The notes: generated from the letters alone by a model not told the origin. Shown: positions 22,701 through 32,969, counted from the stretch's first letter. The stretch is 64,000 bases of DNA from Aplidium turbinatum (GCA_918807975.1 OU964921.1:14975498-15039497), one strand, 5' to 3'. Numbers and translations are program-made.

Positions 22701-25700
22701 CGTAGTATCCTAATTGTGCCGAAATTATGTTAGTGTATACGTAAATCGAGGCAATCTTCTCGCAGGGAGCTATTAATTTGTTACCGGTACCTGGTTGAGC
22801 AATTAACGTTATTTTGTGATAATTTAACGTCGCTAGATGTCGAATTTATGTAAAACAAACGTAAATTTCTTATTGGGCGTTGTTTTACGCATTATAACCC
22901 GCCGGGAAAATTAAATCGATTTGTGCTGACTCGAACGTTGAATCAATCCAAAATTAACTTACTTTTCCTTCCCGTGAGTTATTCAACGTGAATTACCGTA
23001 ACAGCGTGCGTATCGCGTTGTTCGCTTTATCGCTACATTTGGTATTATTACATCACAACAAATCAAACAGTGCGGTCGTGATAGAATACTCTAGTATATT
23101 TTTCGCTTCTAGTTTTACATGTTTTGGTACAATTTTTTTCGTAATAAACGTTCACAGCAATTGCTAAGGCAATTTCAACTTTTGTAGTTTGGCCTCGGCA
23201 ACTTTTTTGACGGAGCAAAAATGTGCTAATTTCGAAGACTGCGTGAGTGTTCATAGCAAGTAAAATAGTCCGAGGTGAGGTCTTGGTGCGATGTTTCTGC
23301 TAATTAAACTCCCGCTGCGAGTAAAATAACACAGGAAGAAATTTTAAACAATTTTTGTCCTAATTTAAATGCTCATTTTGCAACGGTATTTTTATTGCCG
23401 TAGCAGAATGGCCGTTATGACGTTTGCGGCAGCATTTACCACGGCAATTGCCGCGTGCCGCCGCTAATTTCGAGGACTGCATGAGAGCTGTGTGTACAAC
23501 TTAAGGCGACAATACTAGTGATAAAAAAAAATTTTTGATTTTTTGTTTTTAACTTTAAAAGATAGGAAATTGAATGAAGATTTTGAATATGTAAAAATTT
23601 TACTGAATTTCAAACGCATTTGTGCAAAAAAACTAGTTTTTCTTACCCTCAGTACCACTTGCAGAACTATAAAAAAATCTATCATTTGGCATTTTTGAAC
23701 TGGAATTGACTTGTGATAAGTAGTCTAAGTTCCTTCTAGCATTCAATTTTTAAAATACAATTTGGATTAGAGATTTATCAGTTTGCAAGCTTTGTCAGAG
23801 ATGTTAACTTGAGCTGAGTGTTAGTATTCTTAGCACTCTTAGCAGTAGGAAGATGCAATGGAAGACTTTGAGGTGGCAGATTTCAGGAGGAAATTTTTGT
23901 TATGATGTTGCTAACTTTAAGTGAAGTTTTCTCAAAATGTTTTTTTTAACAAAAAAATGTATCTACTTCTTCATTTCTTGTCCTATCTGCTTTAAATTTT
24001 CAGGAAATGTTCACAGCAGCATGAGCATTCAAATAATGGAACAGTTTTTTGAAATTCAAACTAATACCCCTTTAAGGAAAAAAAAAGCAAATAAAAATAC
24101 CTTGTTATGAAGTGGTATACTTTGTGACACAGTATTTGTCGTCATTGATCAGTTAGGAAAAAATCCTCCCATTTTTGTTAATAGGGCAATATACACTGTA
24201 AACAAGTTTGAACTTGATAAGGTGCATCTCATTTATGTTTTTAGGTTTCAAATATTTTTGCTTTAATTTTTTTTTGTTTGGCTTCAAAGCCAGCTGACTA
24301 GCTTGTTTGTTATTATTTTATGAAATTTTTGTTTCTGTCTTATAGAGCATTTCAAGACCTTTTTAAAAATATGTAACTTGTTGGGGTTGTGACTAGAGTT
24401 GTAAATGCAAAAAAAACGAACCGTTTTTTTTGAAAAAAAAACACGCGTTTTTAGGTTTTTTTTGTTTTTTTTCATATTTTTCTGGAAAAGTTGCAAATTT
24501 TTTTACAATTTGCAGCATAGTTTCATTATAGTGCTCTTGAAAAACATTTTAACTAGTAAAATTGGTTTTATTGGTGTGCTGAAATTCCTAAGTGTTTGTG
24601 CTTGGCAGCAGCATATGTTTTTTGCATAGCCCTATAGCCTGCGTTGTTTCACTTTCTTCTTCATTCTCAGGCATGTTTGTGGCAGTAGACCTGACAGACA
24701 TTGAATTAATGCAATTTGATAAATGACATAATGTAGATGAGTTAATTTCTTTTTCCTTTTATGGAAGTTCTCTTTATGGAAGGCAGCCTACGATGTTAGT
24801 ATACCGGTAGGCCTACTGGTTATTCTTGTACACACTCAATGGGTTAATGAAATTTTGGCAAAAACAAGATGGCAGTATTCAGAACACACATTACCTTGTT
24901 TGTGGTAATTTACTAATGCAAGCTATTGCCAATAGCTTGTTTAAACATGTTTTTTAACTGATAGCTTAACAACGATGTATATGCTTTATAAGTGTTGAAA
25001 CAGAAGTATTCTTTTCGTGTGTTGTAAGGTCTTAGACACTTTGTCATTGATGCTTCCTGCAAATCATTTGTGACATAATGCAAGAGATCTTATCACTGAT
25101 ATTTTTAGCTGTCAAAAGTAAGTGCATTTGTCAGAAAAGGTTTAGGTTAATGTTCCTTTCAAATGCCCACCACCCATGTTGACTATTGTTAGTAACTACC
25201 AACCATGAATGAAGAAATTTTCCCTTTAAAGTGGAGTTTTTCAGCACTGCTTGTGTCCACATAGTGAATAAATGCTTCATAATACTTCTCCTGACAAGAA
25301 TAACGTTTTACCCATATTCCCGCAATGCAGGATAAAAATACAAAACAAACATCAAAGATGAAAACTTATTTTATTTGGGAACTACGCTGGAGTAAAAAGG
25401 AGGGAGAATTGACCTCTTGTCGTTACGCACCAATAAAACCATGATGCGTAACTTTAATTTTTTCTTTTTTTATAGGGTAGAGGAAAGATTGATGAAAAGT
25501 TTGGCAGAAACAGAAAAGTGCTAAAGTCTCAAAGTCCTGAAAACTACAGTAGTTCACTTTAGATCAGGGGCGTGCAACTGTTTATCGCAATGGGCCACAA
25601 CGTAGAATTATAATGATGCTGAGGGCCAGTCTATCGAATAACACATGAATTTATATGAACAATTTATTTAATGGAAAAGTACACACAATCAAGTTACACA

Positions 25701-28700
25701 TTGAGTGAGTGATTAATGAGATGTCTGGTATCTTCTCTGTCCAGAGATCTTGCATATGTCAGCTTTGACGGAAGAAGTGGCAACTCGAAGTTGACTTGAC
25801 AAGTGCTCATCTGTAAGCTGATTCCTGCATTTTGTCTTGAACAGCTTTATTTTTGAAAAGAACTGTTCACAGCAGTATGTGCTTCCGAAAAGAGAGATCA
25901 TTTTTCTCGCGTGATTTTCTAGATTTGTGTAATTTCCATACACGTAGCTTCTGTAAAAAGTAACCAAATCATTTTCATTGTAGGCTTGTTTGAGATCGAC
26001 GTTTGCTTGCAATTCTATTATTTCTATTTGAAAGCTAGATGGAATATTCTCCACATCCAGGTCAAATGGATGAGCAAAAAGTTGAAAGTCGGCATTGTGT
26101 TTTCGAAAATCTTCAAAGCGAGTTTCAAATGCCGAAGTTAACTTTTCAACCATTCCAACATATTTTTCACAGTCTTGAATTTGAACGCTTCTACTTTCCC
26201 GACAAGAAAAGTGAGTCAGGGATGCTTTGCTCAACTGAGATCGAAAGAGTTGTAGTCTTGCTTGAAATGAGGCAATATGTTAACAAATAACAACATCCGC
26301 CGATCTAACAGTGAAAAGTATTTAAAAATAATGGGCTACTTGATGAAGAATGTGCGGGCCACGTAAATGGGTACCGCGGGCCGTGCTCTGGCCCGCGGGC
26401 CGTATGTTGCACGCCTCTGCTTTAGATGGATAAATGCAACCATACTTCTTTTAAAAATGTCTATGACAGCACAATGGTGTGATTAAGGGAAAACAAACAT
26501 GACTATGACATCACAAAGGAGTATTGAACCTCTTCAAGGAAAATAAAAAACATCAAAATGTTCCATCTTTTACTACATTTTAATATGATTTGGGCTAAAA
26601 GTTGGGACTTTAGCACTACACTGCTTTTTCCAAACTTTTCATCAATCTTTTCTCTACCCGATTAAAAAAAATTTTTTTTTAAAGTTACGCATCATGGTTT
26701 TATTGGTGCGTAACGACAAGAGGTTAATTTCTTTTTATCTGAAAAATTAGTAGCCAAAACTTGTTTTAATGTTCATAAACAGATAGCCCACCCCAGAAAA
26801 CATGGGGTAGACCTAAAAATTATCCAAATATGTTGAGCGGTTCTTGAGATATTGCCATTTTTCTATTGCTTCTTATCTATGAAGCCACCTAGTGGCTAAG
26901 GTTACTTCACTTATAACTCGAGAACCGCTTGTGTGATTTTCATCAAGTTTGCACCAAATGCACATCAATTGGAACAACCTCTTGACGTTGTACTGGAAAA
27001 GGTGTGGAGTGCTGGTCAAAAGTGCCTTTGTTAAGCAGAAAAACAGGACACTGACCACCTGGTCCTAACATGCCCATTAACCAAAATCCCAGGTGGCTTC
27101 GAAACTGTACACGAGTGTGGTACTGCATTTAACAACTAGCTCGACCAAATTACGGACAATACTTGAAATGTGCCAACCATAGGACACTGTTACTACTATT
27201 TGAGACAGTGAGAAAATCTTTATCGCTCGTGTGTTGAGACTTGGGATCTACAAAATTGTAATGAAAAAATAAGCCTATACCAGACTTATAGTCTGATTTA
27301 AAGTAAGTTATACGAGTTATGAGACTGTTTCTTTGTCGAAAGAGACGCTATTGCAATGAGTTTACCCTAATTGCTGCATATTGTGACATTTAATGTCAAA
27401 ATAGGTAAAAAGAACAAAAAAAACGAATAAAAAACAAAAAAAACGATAAAAAACAAAAAAAACGAGCTCGTTTTTTTTTAAAAACAAAAAAAACGTTTTT
27501 TTACATCTCTAGTTGTGACAACATCTTATTTCATTTGGACTTATTTATCGGCACTATCAAAAATTATTGCTAGCACTAGTATTGTCGCCTTAAAAAGATG
27601 AAATCTTTAGTATAGCAAGACAAAGCTACCGTATTTAACAAATTAAAACTTAAATACTAGCAACTCTGAACTACCACCGCTGCTTTTTTGCAAAAGTTCA
27701 ATTCAGCGAGAATTTTGTTGTTGATCTATTGAGATTGTTATCTTTTCTTTGCTTGTATATACAATACATTGTCTTTACTATTTGCTAAAGGCACTTGTGT
27801 ATCAGATTATGATATCAATTCATGTTTATGGATGAGTTTTGATTGTTTTTTTAGGCCGAGAATTATTTTGTATCTTCCTTCCGTGAGTCAATAAAAGAGT
27901 ATGATCCAGAGATTGCAAAACCATTTGACGTCGTTCAATCGGAGGTAAAGCTTTATTATTTTACTATTTATATATATGTGTAGTAAAGCAAAATTGAAAA
28001 CAAAAATATTTCATCGGATCAAAGTTTTGATCCAGTTTAACCCTGCTGCTTGCCGAGAGATTTCTAAATTTAGATTACTCAATGTTCAACACAGAGTCAC
28101 GAAAGACCAAGTATGATATTTTACACTAACAAACGGAAAGTATATTTTTGCTTTATAACAATTAACAAACTTTTTAACCAATGTTACAAGCTACTTGAAA
28201 CTTACTTTAGGTTGAATTTTGCTGTTTTTGGGGTTGTGTTTATTTTGATGTTACTAACTTTAAGACGCAAAAAGTCGACTGCATTTATTAACATGTTTTA
28301 GGGCTTGAAATGCTATACAATGAGACAATATTTATTAATTTTCCTCATTAATTTTAATATATACTTGACATTTTGTTTCCAACAATTTGTTCAAAATCAT
28401 TGCTTTTTGTTAAATACTGTTGAAGACCTTTTGAAGTTTATTATGCGCCATTCTTGTTTTGAATGCATTTACTGAAAAATAAATCTAAAGTGATCTTTGT
28501 ACAAAAAATTTCAAACTCCAGTAAATGCACGTTCTTGGCGAATACGTTTGCTTTCGTCGTTCACAGAATGAAGTAGTAACAAGCAAGTTTTGTTTCAGTT
28601 CAAATGCTGCGGGGCCACCAATGCCACGGATTGGCAAAACAGCACTACTTTCCAGCACCAAGGCCGTGAAAACGTCACCGACGATAGTGAGTGTATAAAA

Positions 28701-31700
28701 CTATATCAATAATTTCGGAGCAAAGTTTTTACCTTCACTGCATGAGTCTGGATCTCAAATTTACGTTTAATTTCACCGTCGCGACGTAGGAAACTGGACA
28801 TATCCGTTTTGCTTCATTGCTTGTACAGTATTATTCTGTTTGATGTTAAAACCAACTTGACTTAGTTCTTATTTGTGCCTTCTCAGAATATAGGAAATGT
28901 AGTCAATGGTAATGTCGATTCTTACAATTACTTAGCTTCTCCAGCTGCACGCGTTTTGGTATTTTTTATTTATTTATTGTACTGTTTTGAATAGACTCCA
29001 GTTGCAGTTGATGCCTAGTGCAGGTGTGTGCTGAAATTGTGGATGGTAAGAAGAGTTTCTGTGCCCTCCATTATCATCCAAAACTATGATCGCTGATTTT
29101 TTTACAAACTAAACATGAAAAAGTTATAAAACGATAATAATTCATTCTCAAGTAGACTTTTCATGATGCAGAGTCGCTATGCAAGCACTGCGCAGTGCGC
29201 ATCATCTTTGCGCATCCCATAGGCAACGTTTTGTATTTTTTGTACGATCTGATTAACAATGTGCAAGGCGGCACGTTCTTGTTTTCATTTTTGTATCATG
29301 CAACTGCGTACTACAGTATATGAATAGTAGCATCAAGCATTTTTTTACTGCAATTAACATCGTACATGCAAGGCAAGACGGTGCTGAAAGCAGAAAAAGC
29401 ACTTGCCACAATGTATTCTTTGTTCTTTGAAACAGTCTATTTATTGAAGGATTATTTAACCATCAGTAGCTTACGTATGTAGTGTTTTGCAGCTATCAAT
29501 GCAAGGCTTAATGCTCATTTTGTGGAAGTCCAAGCTATGAGATATTTGCGAAAAAAGTTTTTTTCACAGAATAAAGCGACAAACAGTTTACCGACGTCTG
29601 TTTTTTGCTGTCGCTTAAATAACATTTCAAGTTTGTTGTTATTTCAGGTTTTGTGTACGTGCCGGATAGCTGTTGCATGGTTCACTTTCCCGACTGTGGC
29701 TTGTTCGAGAACAGAACATTATACAACCAGGTAAGATCATATTAGTTTGTAACAGTTTTGTCGAACGGTAACGATGTTGGATTACCTCTAAAAACCTCGT
29801 TTCAAGACCCGCTCTTGCACATGCGACGCTTTCCACTGAATTGCTTGTGGTGTGTTGATTAGCGTGACACGGCAATTGGCCGAATGACAATTTATTTGAA
29901 CAACAAAGGGATTCTTGGGGTTTCTCCCCAAAGTAGCGAGTTCAATTTACGGCACTAAACATTTTTTTTATCAAGGCCCTGATCGAACGAAAATGAAAGA
30001 CTCCATACTCGAGTTTCACCCTTGTTTGGGTTCAGCGAGAATCGAACTTTCAACTTGATGGGAATTGATAAAACTTTGGTAGAGAGTTTGGTTTGTTATA
30101 CCATTGACAAACAAAACAAAGTAACTTTCGCGGGTTTAACATGTTTTATTACAAAGAGAAATAACACAATAAAATATCAACTCAAACGTTTTCGACACGT
30201 ACGTGTGTTCTCATCAGGAATTACTTAAATCTACATAAAAATTAATGAATATTATATAAATCTGACAATGCACTATAACTGTAACGACACTCCGGAACGA
30301 AAAGCACAAACTGAACAAGTGATACAAGAATGATCACGAGTCAATTATACTGCGGGAAACAGCTGGGGTGGAAACTGTAAAGTACAGGCATCTGACAAAC
30401 AATTACTGTAGAACACACACAAAAGGAACGATGAGCCACAGGTGAATAACTGCCTGTTGTTTGAGTAAGTGCTCCCCTGCCCTTGTCAACAAATGTCTGG
30501 TTGACATACCAATGTATGTCTGGTTTGTTTCACGCAAACAACTAAACTTACACACAACATTCGAAAAAAGAGCAAAGAGGGTAGACAACTTCAGTTAATC
30601 AGCACTTAAACCCAACCTTAACAACCAAAAGTGCATTTAAAGAGCACATCGCCCCTTGTGTAACGTGCATTGACAATGTCTTGATCGACCGATTTAAAAT
30701 CATCTATCGAGGCATATTTAAATTTCAGACTAAGATCATGGAAGCCTTAAGTATCAAACGTAAGAATCCGTCTCTCAACAGGCAGTTGTTCGCCTGTGGC
30801 TCATTGTTCCTTTATTGTGTGTGTTCTAATTGTTTGTCACATGCCTGTACTTTACACGCCGTGTGACCTGTTTACCGCCGGAATGGCCCGTTCCGAATCC
30901 GATTCGAAGAAATTTACTTTATACATAATTGTAAAATAACGTACCACTAGGCAAGTCATATAATACTATAATTTGTAAAGGAAGCTGCTGGCCGGATAGT
31001 TTTCTTTGGCAGGCCGGACCCAGCCTGCGGACCATAAGTTGCCAACCCATGCTCTATATTATAACACTTAGGCCTTTCAGCGGTAGTACGTTTTCAATAT
31101 TTGCAACATATTTACGATAGGACTAGACATTTAGACAACCAGTCATGTTCATTGTTCATCTGTACTAATCCAGCAAGAAAGAACGCCATCAGTGCGGTTT
31201 CGAAGTTTGATTTGTCTTTAGCTGGAATTGAACCCAGACCCATAAGAAACAGAGATGCTTACGCTACCTGGTTGCCACACAAGTAGTGGCCTGGATACGC
31301 AAACTATGACAAATATGACTTAAACATTCACTTCACCCTTCAGGGTTGTGCACCAGCTGTCGAGAAAGCCTTGAAGGAAAGGATTGTTGTCGTCGGTGGG
31401 GTCGCTGTTGCAATCATTTTCATTGAGGTGAGAACTACAGTAGACTTGAATACATGAAAGTTTAGCTCTGTAACAGAGTTATTTACTTTTTCTAGTGACT
31501 CCTTTTCTAGCAATATTGTATATACTAGTTGTTTTAATCCTTTGCTTCACTGGAGTTTTAAAACGGTTTTTGACTTAAATCAATTGTTTGTGTTGATGCA
31601 TTCTATTTGATTCCAACTGTTTCGACTTTTAATGGTTTGTCCGGATGCATCTGTCTTTACTTGTTCGGAACTTACATATCACCCCGCATGAAAGCAACTC

Positions 31701-32025
31701 ATAATACTAATGCCAAATGTATGTTAACCTTTACTTTTATTCGTTCTGTGTATAATATTGTATTGTAATTTTTTTTATAAATTTGACGTTATTTACCCTG
31801 AGAATTCTCTTTATTGTACTTATGGTGCAGGTAATAACAATGAAGTATGGAAACAAAATTTATGTACGTTTCGGATTTTATTTTCTAATTCAGTGAATAA
31901 ACACAGCAGTCAGCGCTGAAACAAGAATGCATCTTATTGCATGGTATGTTTGTTTTTAGATCATCGGTTTCGGGTTTGCCTGTCTCCTGATGCGATCCAT
32001 CAAGTCTCAATACGACACAGTCTAA
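16576..32025 (+). CDS. CD63-like tetraspanin (exons 2-9; exon 1 not found)
   Basis: A four-pass membrane protein of the tetraspanin family, whose members organise membrane microdomains; CD63 itself cycles between late endosomes or lysosomes and the plasma membrane. Eight exons join with consistent phases: 16576-16711, 17126-17178, 21889-21963, 27855-27944, 28599-28686, 29648-29730, 31344-31427, 31960-32025 (TAA). The product shows the end of TM1, small loop, TM2, FFGCCGAYKESY, TM3 (FIFILEIAAAITAY), a large loop with six cysteines (KCCGATN, VPDSCC, PDCG, GCAPA), TM4 and a short tail. Several Asn-X-Ser/Thr sites lie in the loop. The tail ends SQYDTV, a YxxPhi sorting signal at the same place as in CD63 (GYEVM). 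The first exon, encoding the cytoplasmic amino end and most of TM1, should lie upstream, perhaps outside the window. Intron lengths, up to 5.9 kb, reflect transposon insertion. Confidence 0.9.
17126..17178 (+). CDS. Tetraspanin exon 3
   Basis: Encodes FFGCCGAYKESYRMMCF, the inner loop with the palmitoylation-type CC pair and the conserved acidic residue. Acceptor TTTTAG, donor TTT/GTAAGT, ending in phase 0. Confidence 0.92.
17837..18973. mobile_element. MULE-like MITE in tetraspanin intron 3
   Basis: The ends (CGGTACACAACTAAATGCGG; reversed right end GGATACACGACTTTATGCC) share a pattern and are followed by several GCGAATG or GAATGACG subterminal units. Flanks ACATGTAGT and ACTTGTAGT (17828-17836, 18974-18982) form a 9-bp TSD with one mismatch, pointing to the MULE group. 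No coding capacity. Related pieces lie at 6450-6965 and 15960-16527. Confidence 0.7.
18974..20120. other. Intronic sequence, nothing recognised
   Basis: AT-rich part of the tetraspanin intron between exons 3 and 4. No repeat border or conserved coding block was seen. Confidence 0.4.
20120..20400 (+). repeat. Degenerate short-word repeat tract
   Basis: The words ACTTGCT, TCAGTT, CAGCCA and ATGCTCAG recur many times at irregular 10-25 bp spacing. It looks like an old minisatellite. The 81-aa ORF across it (20091-20336) is explained by this tract. Confidence 0.5.
20550..20675. repeat. Long hairpin (about 45-bp arms)
   Basis: TAGGCTACTAGGTTACATG near 20592 pairs with CATGTAACCTAGCAGCCTA near 20621. 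Pairing continues outward through GTGACT/AGTCAC, GTTCTTCT/AGAAGAAC and AAATAAA/TTTATTT with few mismatches. The loop is a few bases. It may be a foldback element or a hairpin RNA precursor; nothing decides between them. Confidence 0.7.
20676..21888. other. Intronic sequence, nothing recognised
   Basis: Rest of the intron before tetraspanin exon 4. Short ORFs have no recognisable motif. Confidence 0.4.
21889..21963 (+). CDS. Tetraspanin exon 4
   Basis: 25 codons covering TM3 (FAGLMTFIFILEIAAAITAY then SLRDQ). The acceptor is TTTATCAG at 21888. The nearby TTTGCAG acceptor would put TGA in frame at once, so it is rejected. Donor CAG/GTATAT. Confidence 0.88.
22290..23250 (+). mobile_element. Unclassified DNA element, copy A
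   Basis: The ends resemble each other: CAGCCCTCGAAATTAG at the left and, reversed, CAGTCTTCGAAATTAG at the right. The last 0.57 kb matches 40490-41060 in reverse complement, including ACGTAAATCGAGGCAATCTT, GGGAGCTATTAATTTGTTAC and CATGTTTTGGTACAATTTTT. No TSD was resolved. A further similar end at 23380-23480 suggests a second, abutting relative. Confidence 0.6.
22446..22670 (+). pseudogene. Acidic-tail ORF remnant in copy A
   Basis: A 74-codon ORF ending in a Ser/Asp-rich tail (SSSDTGSDDSDSD). The copy at 41065-41319 ends almost the same way (TSDDSDFDI) and the DNA downstream of both stops matches, so this is the 3' end of one transposon gene family. The body of the two ORFs differs, so at least one is rearranged. 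The function is not identified; acidic tails of this kind occur in several transposase families. Confidence 0.45.
25565..26419 (-). mobile_element. Charlie-like hAT, innermost layer
   Basis: An 855-bp element with ends CAGGGGCGTGCAACTG and, reversed, CAGAGGCGTGCAACATACGG, and a perfect 8-bp TSD CTTTAGAT (25557-25564, 26420-26427). The GGGCCACAACG and GCGGGCC subterminal stretches are typical of this hAT group. It keeps only the 3' part of a transposase gene. Confidence 0.9.
25713..26234 (-). pseudogene. hAT transposase carboxyl fragment
   Basis: A 173-codon piece of a hAT transposase of the GTF2IRD2/ZBED-like type. Visible parts are QLFAHPFDLDVENIPSSFQ (the usual FxxPFxxDxxxxP block), LQANVDLKQAY, and the dimerisation region FGSTYCCEQFFSKIKLFKTK then RNQLTDEHLSSQLRVATSS. 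The zinc finger and most of the catalytic domain are missing, so the element was internally deleted before or after insertion. Confidence 0.85.
26960..27139 (+). pseudogene. LINE carboxyl-end remnant
   Basis: The plus strand reads KCLC, a stop, then AEKQDTDHLVLTCPLTKIPGG and ends FNN and TAG. This is the Cys-x-Cys...DH...C ending seen in the LINE at 9257-15630 (CECGAEEQTADH), from a related family. Only the last 60 or so codons are left. Confidence 0.65.
27855..27944 (+). CDS. Tetraspanin exon 5
   Basis: 30 codons (AENYFVSSFRESIKEYD and on), the first helices of the large outer loop. Acceptor TTTTTTAG, donor GAG/GTAAAG, phase 0. Confidence 0.9.
28599..28686 (+). CDS. Tetraspanin exon 6 (CCG motif)
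   Basis: Encodes FKCCGATNATDWQNSTTFQH and the following loop, with the hallmark CCG and the DW pair seen in CD63. Asn sites: NAT, NST, NVT. Acceptor TTTCAG, donor A/GTGAGT, phase 1. Confidence 0.93.
29648..29730 (+). CDS. Tetraspanin exon 7 (PDSCC motif)
   Basis: Encodes FVYVPDSCCMVHFPDCGLFE and on to YNQ. PxSCC is the second tetraspanin loop signature. The NRT glycosylation site is in this exon. Acceptor ATTTCAG, donor CAG/GTAAGA. Confidence 0.93.
29775..29885 (-). repeat. tRNA-derived SINE-like piece
   Basis: On the minus strand an A-box-like region (AGCAATTCAGTGGAAAGCG) is followed about 35 bp on by a B-box-like GGGTCTTGAAACG. It lies in the intron after exon 7. Cloverleaf folding is poor, so it is not a tRNA gene. 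Confidence 0.45.
30190..30217 (-). ncRNA. Hammerhead-like core of Penelope-like element
   Basis: The minus strand has CTGATGA, then a self-complementary ACACGTACGTGT segment as stem II, then GAAA followed by ACG. Penelope-like elements are known to carry hammerhead motifs in their terminal repeats. Stem II has an extra bulge and stem III is weak, so activity is doubtful. Confidence 0.5.
30403..30588 (-). pseudogene. GIY-YIG domain piece, minus copy
   Basis: Reads NVVCKFSCLRETNQTYIGMS then TRHLLTRAGEHL, the amino half of the GIY-YIG nuclease fold (VxYxxxC...YIGxTxRxLxxRxxEH). The following segment jumps to the family's carboxyl end, so there is an internal deletion. Confidence 0.75.
30630..30866 (+). 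pseudogene. GIY-YIG domain piece, plus copy
   Basis: Reads SAFKEHIAPCVTCIDN, then EALSIKRKNPSLNRQL and GSLFLY, the carboxyl part of the Penelope-like endonuclease (EAL.IK...P.LN.QL). The amino half is absent. Confidence 0.7.
30985..31042. repeat. hAT (Charlie-like) end fragment
   Basis: GGCCGGATAG...GGCAGGCCGGACCCAG...GGACCATAAGTTGCC resembles the GGGCC-rich ends of Charlie-like hATs at 26370-26419 and 51190-51256. A 25-bp scrap of the CGGCGAG family end (GGAATGGCCCGTTCCG) lies just before it at 30881. Confidence 0.5.
31190..31265 (-). repeat. tRNA-derived SINE-like piece
   Basis: On the minus strand, CAGGTAGCGTAAGCATC (A-box-like) precedes GGGTTCAATTCCAG (B box). Spacing suits a tRNA-derived SINE head. 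It lies in the intron before exon 8. Confidence 0.5.
31344..31427 (+). CDS. Tetraspanin exon 8
   Basis: Encodes GCAPAVEKALKERI with the last loop cysteine, then most of TM4 (VVVGGVAVAIIFIE). Donor GAG/GTGAGA, phase 0. Confidence 0.92.
31960..32025 (+). CDS. Tetraspanin exon 9 and stop
   Basis: Encodes IIGFGFACLLMRSIKSQYDT then V and TAA. The end of TM4 is followed by a basic tail and the terminal YDTV sorting signal. A downstream ATTAAA at 32224-32229 is a candidate polyadenylation signal, with AATAAA at 32548-32553 as an alternative. Confidence 0.92.
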   Translation: MIGFGFACLLMRSIKSQYDTV

Positions 32026-32039
32026 CCTTTCGAAGGCAC

Positions 32040-32960
32040 CGCCATGATGCCCGGCTGGTTGAAAAGATTTTTGCATTGATTTTATGTTTTTTTAGCGTTG
32101 AACCAATGTAAAAATATCACTTCACCGCTAGGGTACCTGATGTCACTAATTGTACTTTTATACTCACAATATATGTAACTCACTACTCACTTATCATTTA
32201 TGCTTTTTGTATCAAAATTTTACATTAAACTAACGTCTGGTAATGTGTGATAAACAAGAGTTTTTTGTTTTTTTTCATACAGCAATAGTTCGTTTTCGAA
32301 ACAATCTTTCATAAACTTGTTGTAGCTGGCAAATCAGTCATTTTTTGCATTGATTCATAGTTTGCAGAAATCAAACAATTTAAAATGGGCTCACTTGCTT
32401 GCCATCGTATAACCGCGACACGTCGCAAAACTGTTGCAATCCACTGTATCCAATTTGAAAACCTTTGTAAAGGACAGTTTGCGCTAGGCCGCAAACAACT
32501 TAAATTGCGCTTTCCATAAAAAAAAGTACGAAACATGTAAGAGTCTACAATAAAATCACATTTATACTACTTTGTTCCATTCAAGTCGTATTTTTCTTAT
32601 GATCACGTTACCAGACGTTGCGATAAAGGTTGGTGCGCGTGATGGGTTGCTTGCGGCATTTTCCATTTTGAAACTTTGCCAGGTTAGATGTTAGAATGGT
32701 GAGTAGAATAGACTTTAGAAGGGTCTTACCTTGTTTCTGTAGGTTGAATTTATTTAATAACGTTATAATCTGTTATTCTGTATACGCAATACGCATGTTT
32801 GACGTCCAGCTTTTACCTATGTAACGAAACTAATTTCTTGAAGTGTAACTTTATACACCTTCCTTCAACAGGGTTCTCAACTGATACTTTTTCTATACAA
32901 ATTTTAAGTCGGGAATTAGAAACTTTGAATATTTCTTTGGTCTATCAACCGATCATTGAA
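32040..32960. other. Tetraspanin 3' flank, no gene
   Basis: Contains the candidate polyadenylation signals at 32224 and 32548 and a TTTGCATTGATTCATAG scrap near 32346 related to the MITEs at 32970 and 34145. Otherwise nothing recognised. Confidence 0.4.
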
Positions 32961-32969
32961 CAACAAACA

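Larger units (their letters stand above)
25413..26723. mobile_element. Inverted-repeat element, third layer of nest
   Basis: Long terminal inverted repeats of about 100-150 bp beginning CCTCTTGTCGTTACGCACC. Each includes an internal hairpin GTTACGCA...TGCGTAAC and the GATTGATGAAAAGTTTGG block. Flanks TTGA and TTAA suggest a TTAA target with one change. Non-coding apart from the inserted hAT. Confidence 0.7.
24394..27511. mobile_element. hAT element, second layer of nest
   Basis: Ends TAGAGTTGTAAATGC and, reversed, TAGAGATGTAAAAAAACG, with a perfect 8-bp TSD GTTGTGAC (24386-24393, 27512-27519). Both ends carry AAAAAAAACG repeats. It includes the LINE remnant at about 26960-27139 and the third layer at 25413-26723. 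No transposase of its own was recognised. Confidence 0.85.
23505..27589. mobile_element. TTAA-type element, outer layer of nest
   Basis: Terminal inverted repeats GGCGACAATACTAGTG, flanked by TTAA on both sides (23501-23504 and 27590-27593). TTAA duplication is typical of piggyBac and Kolobok groups; the tips do not settle which. Without the hAT insertion at 24394-27511 it is under 1 kb and non-coding. It lies in the tetraspanin intron before exon 5. Confidence 0.8.
30120..30870. mobile_element. Two head-to-head Penelope-like fragments
   Basis: One fragment runs on the minus strand (about 30600 to 30120), the other on plus (about 30610 to 30870). Shared sequence (GGCAGTT, CCTGTGGCTCAT, TGTGTGTTCTA, GCCTGTACTTTAC) is present once in each orientation. 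Both encode parts of a GIY-YIG endonuclease, the enzyme fused to the reverse transcriptase in Penelope-like retroelements. The minus copy ends with a hammerhead-like motif. Confidence 0.7.

Noticed and set aside
26873-27128. Minus-strand ORFs of 61 codons
   Set aside because: They oppose the LINE carboxyl-end remnant on plus and have no motif.
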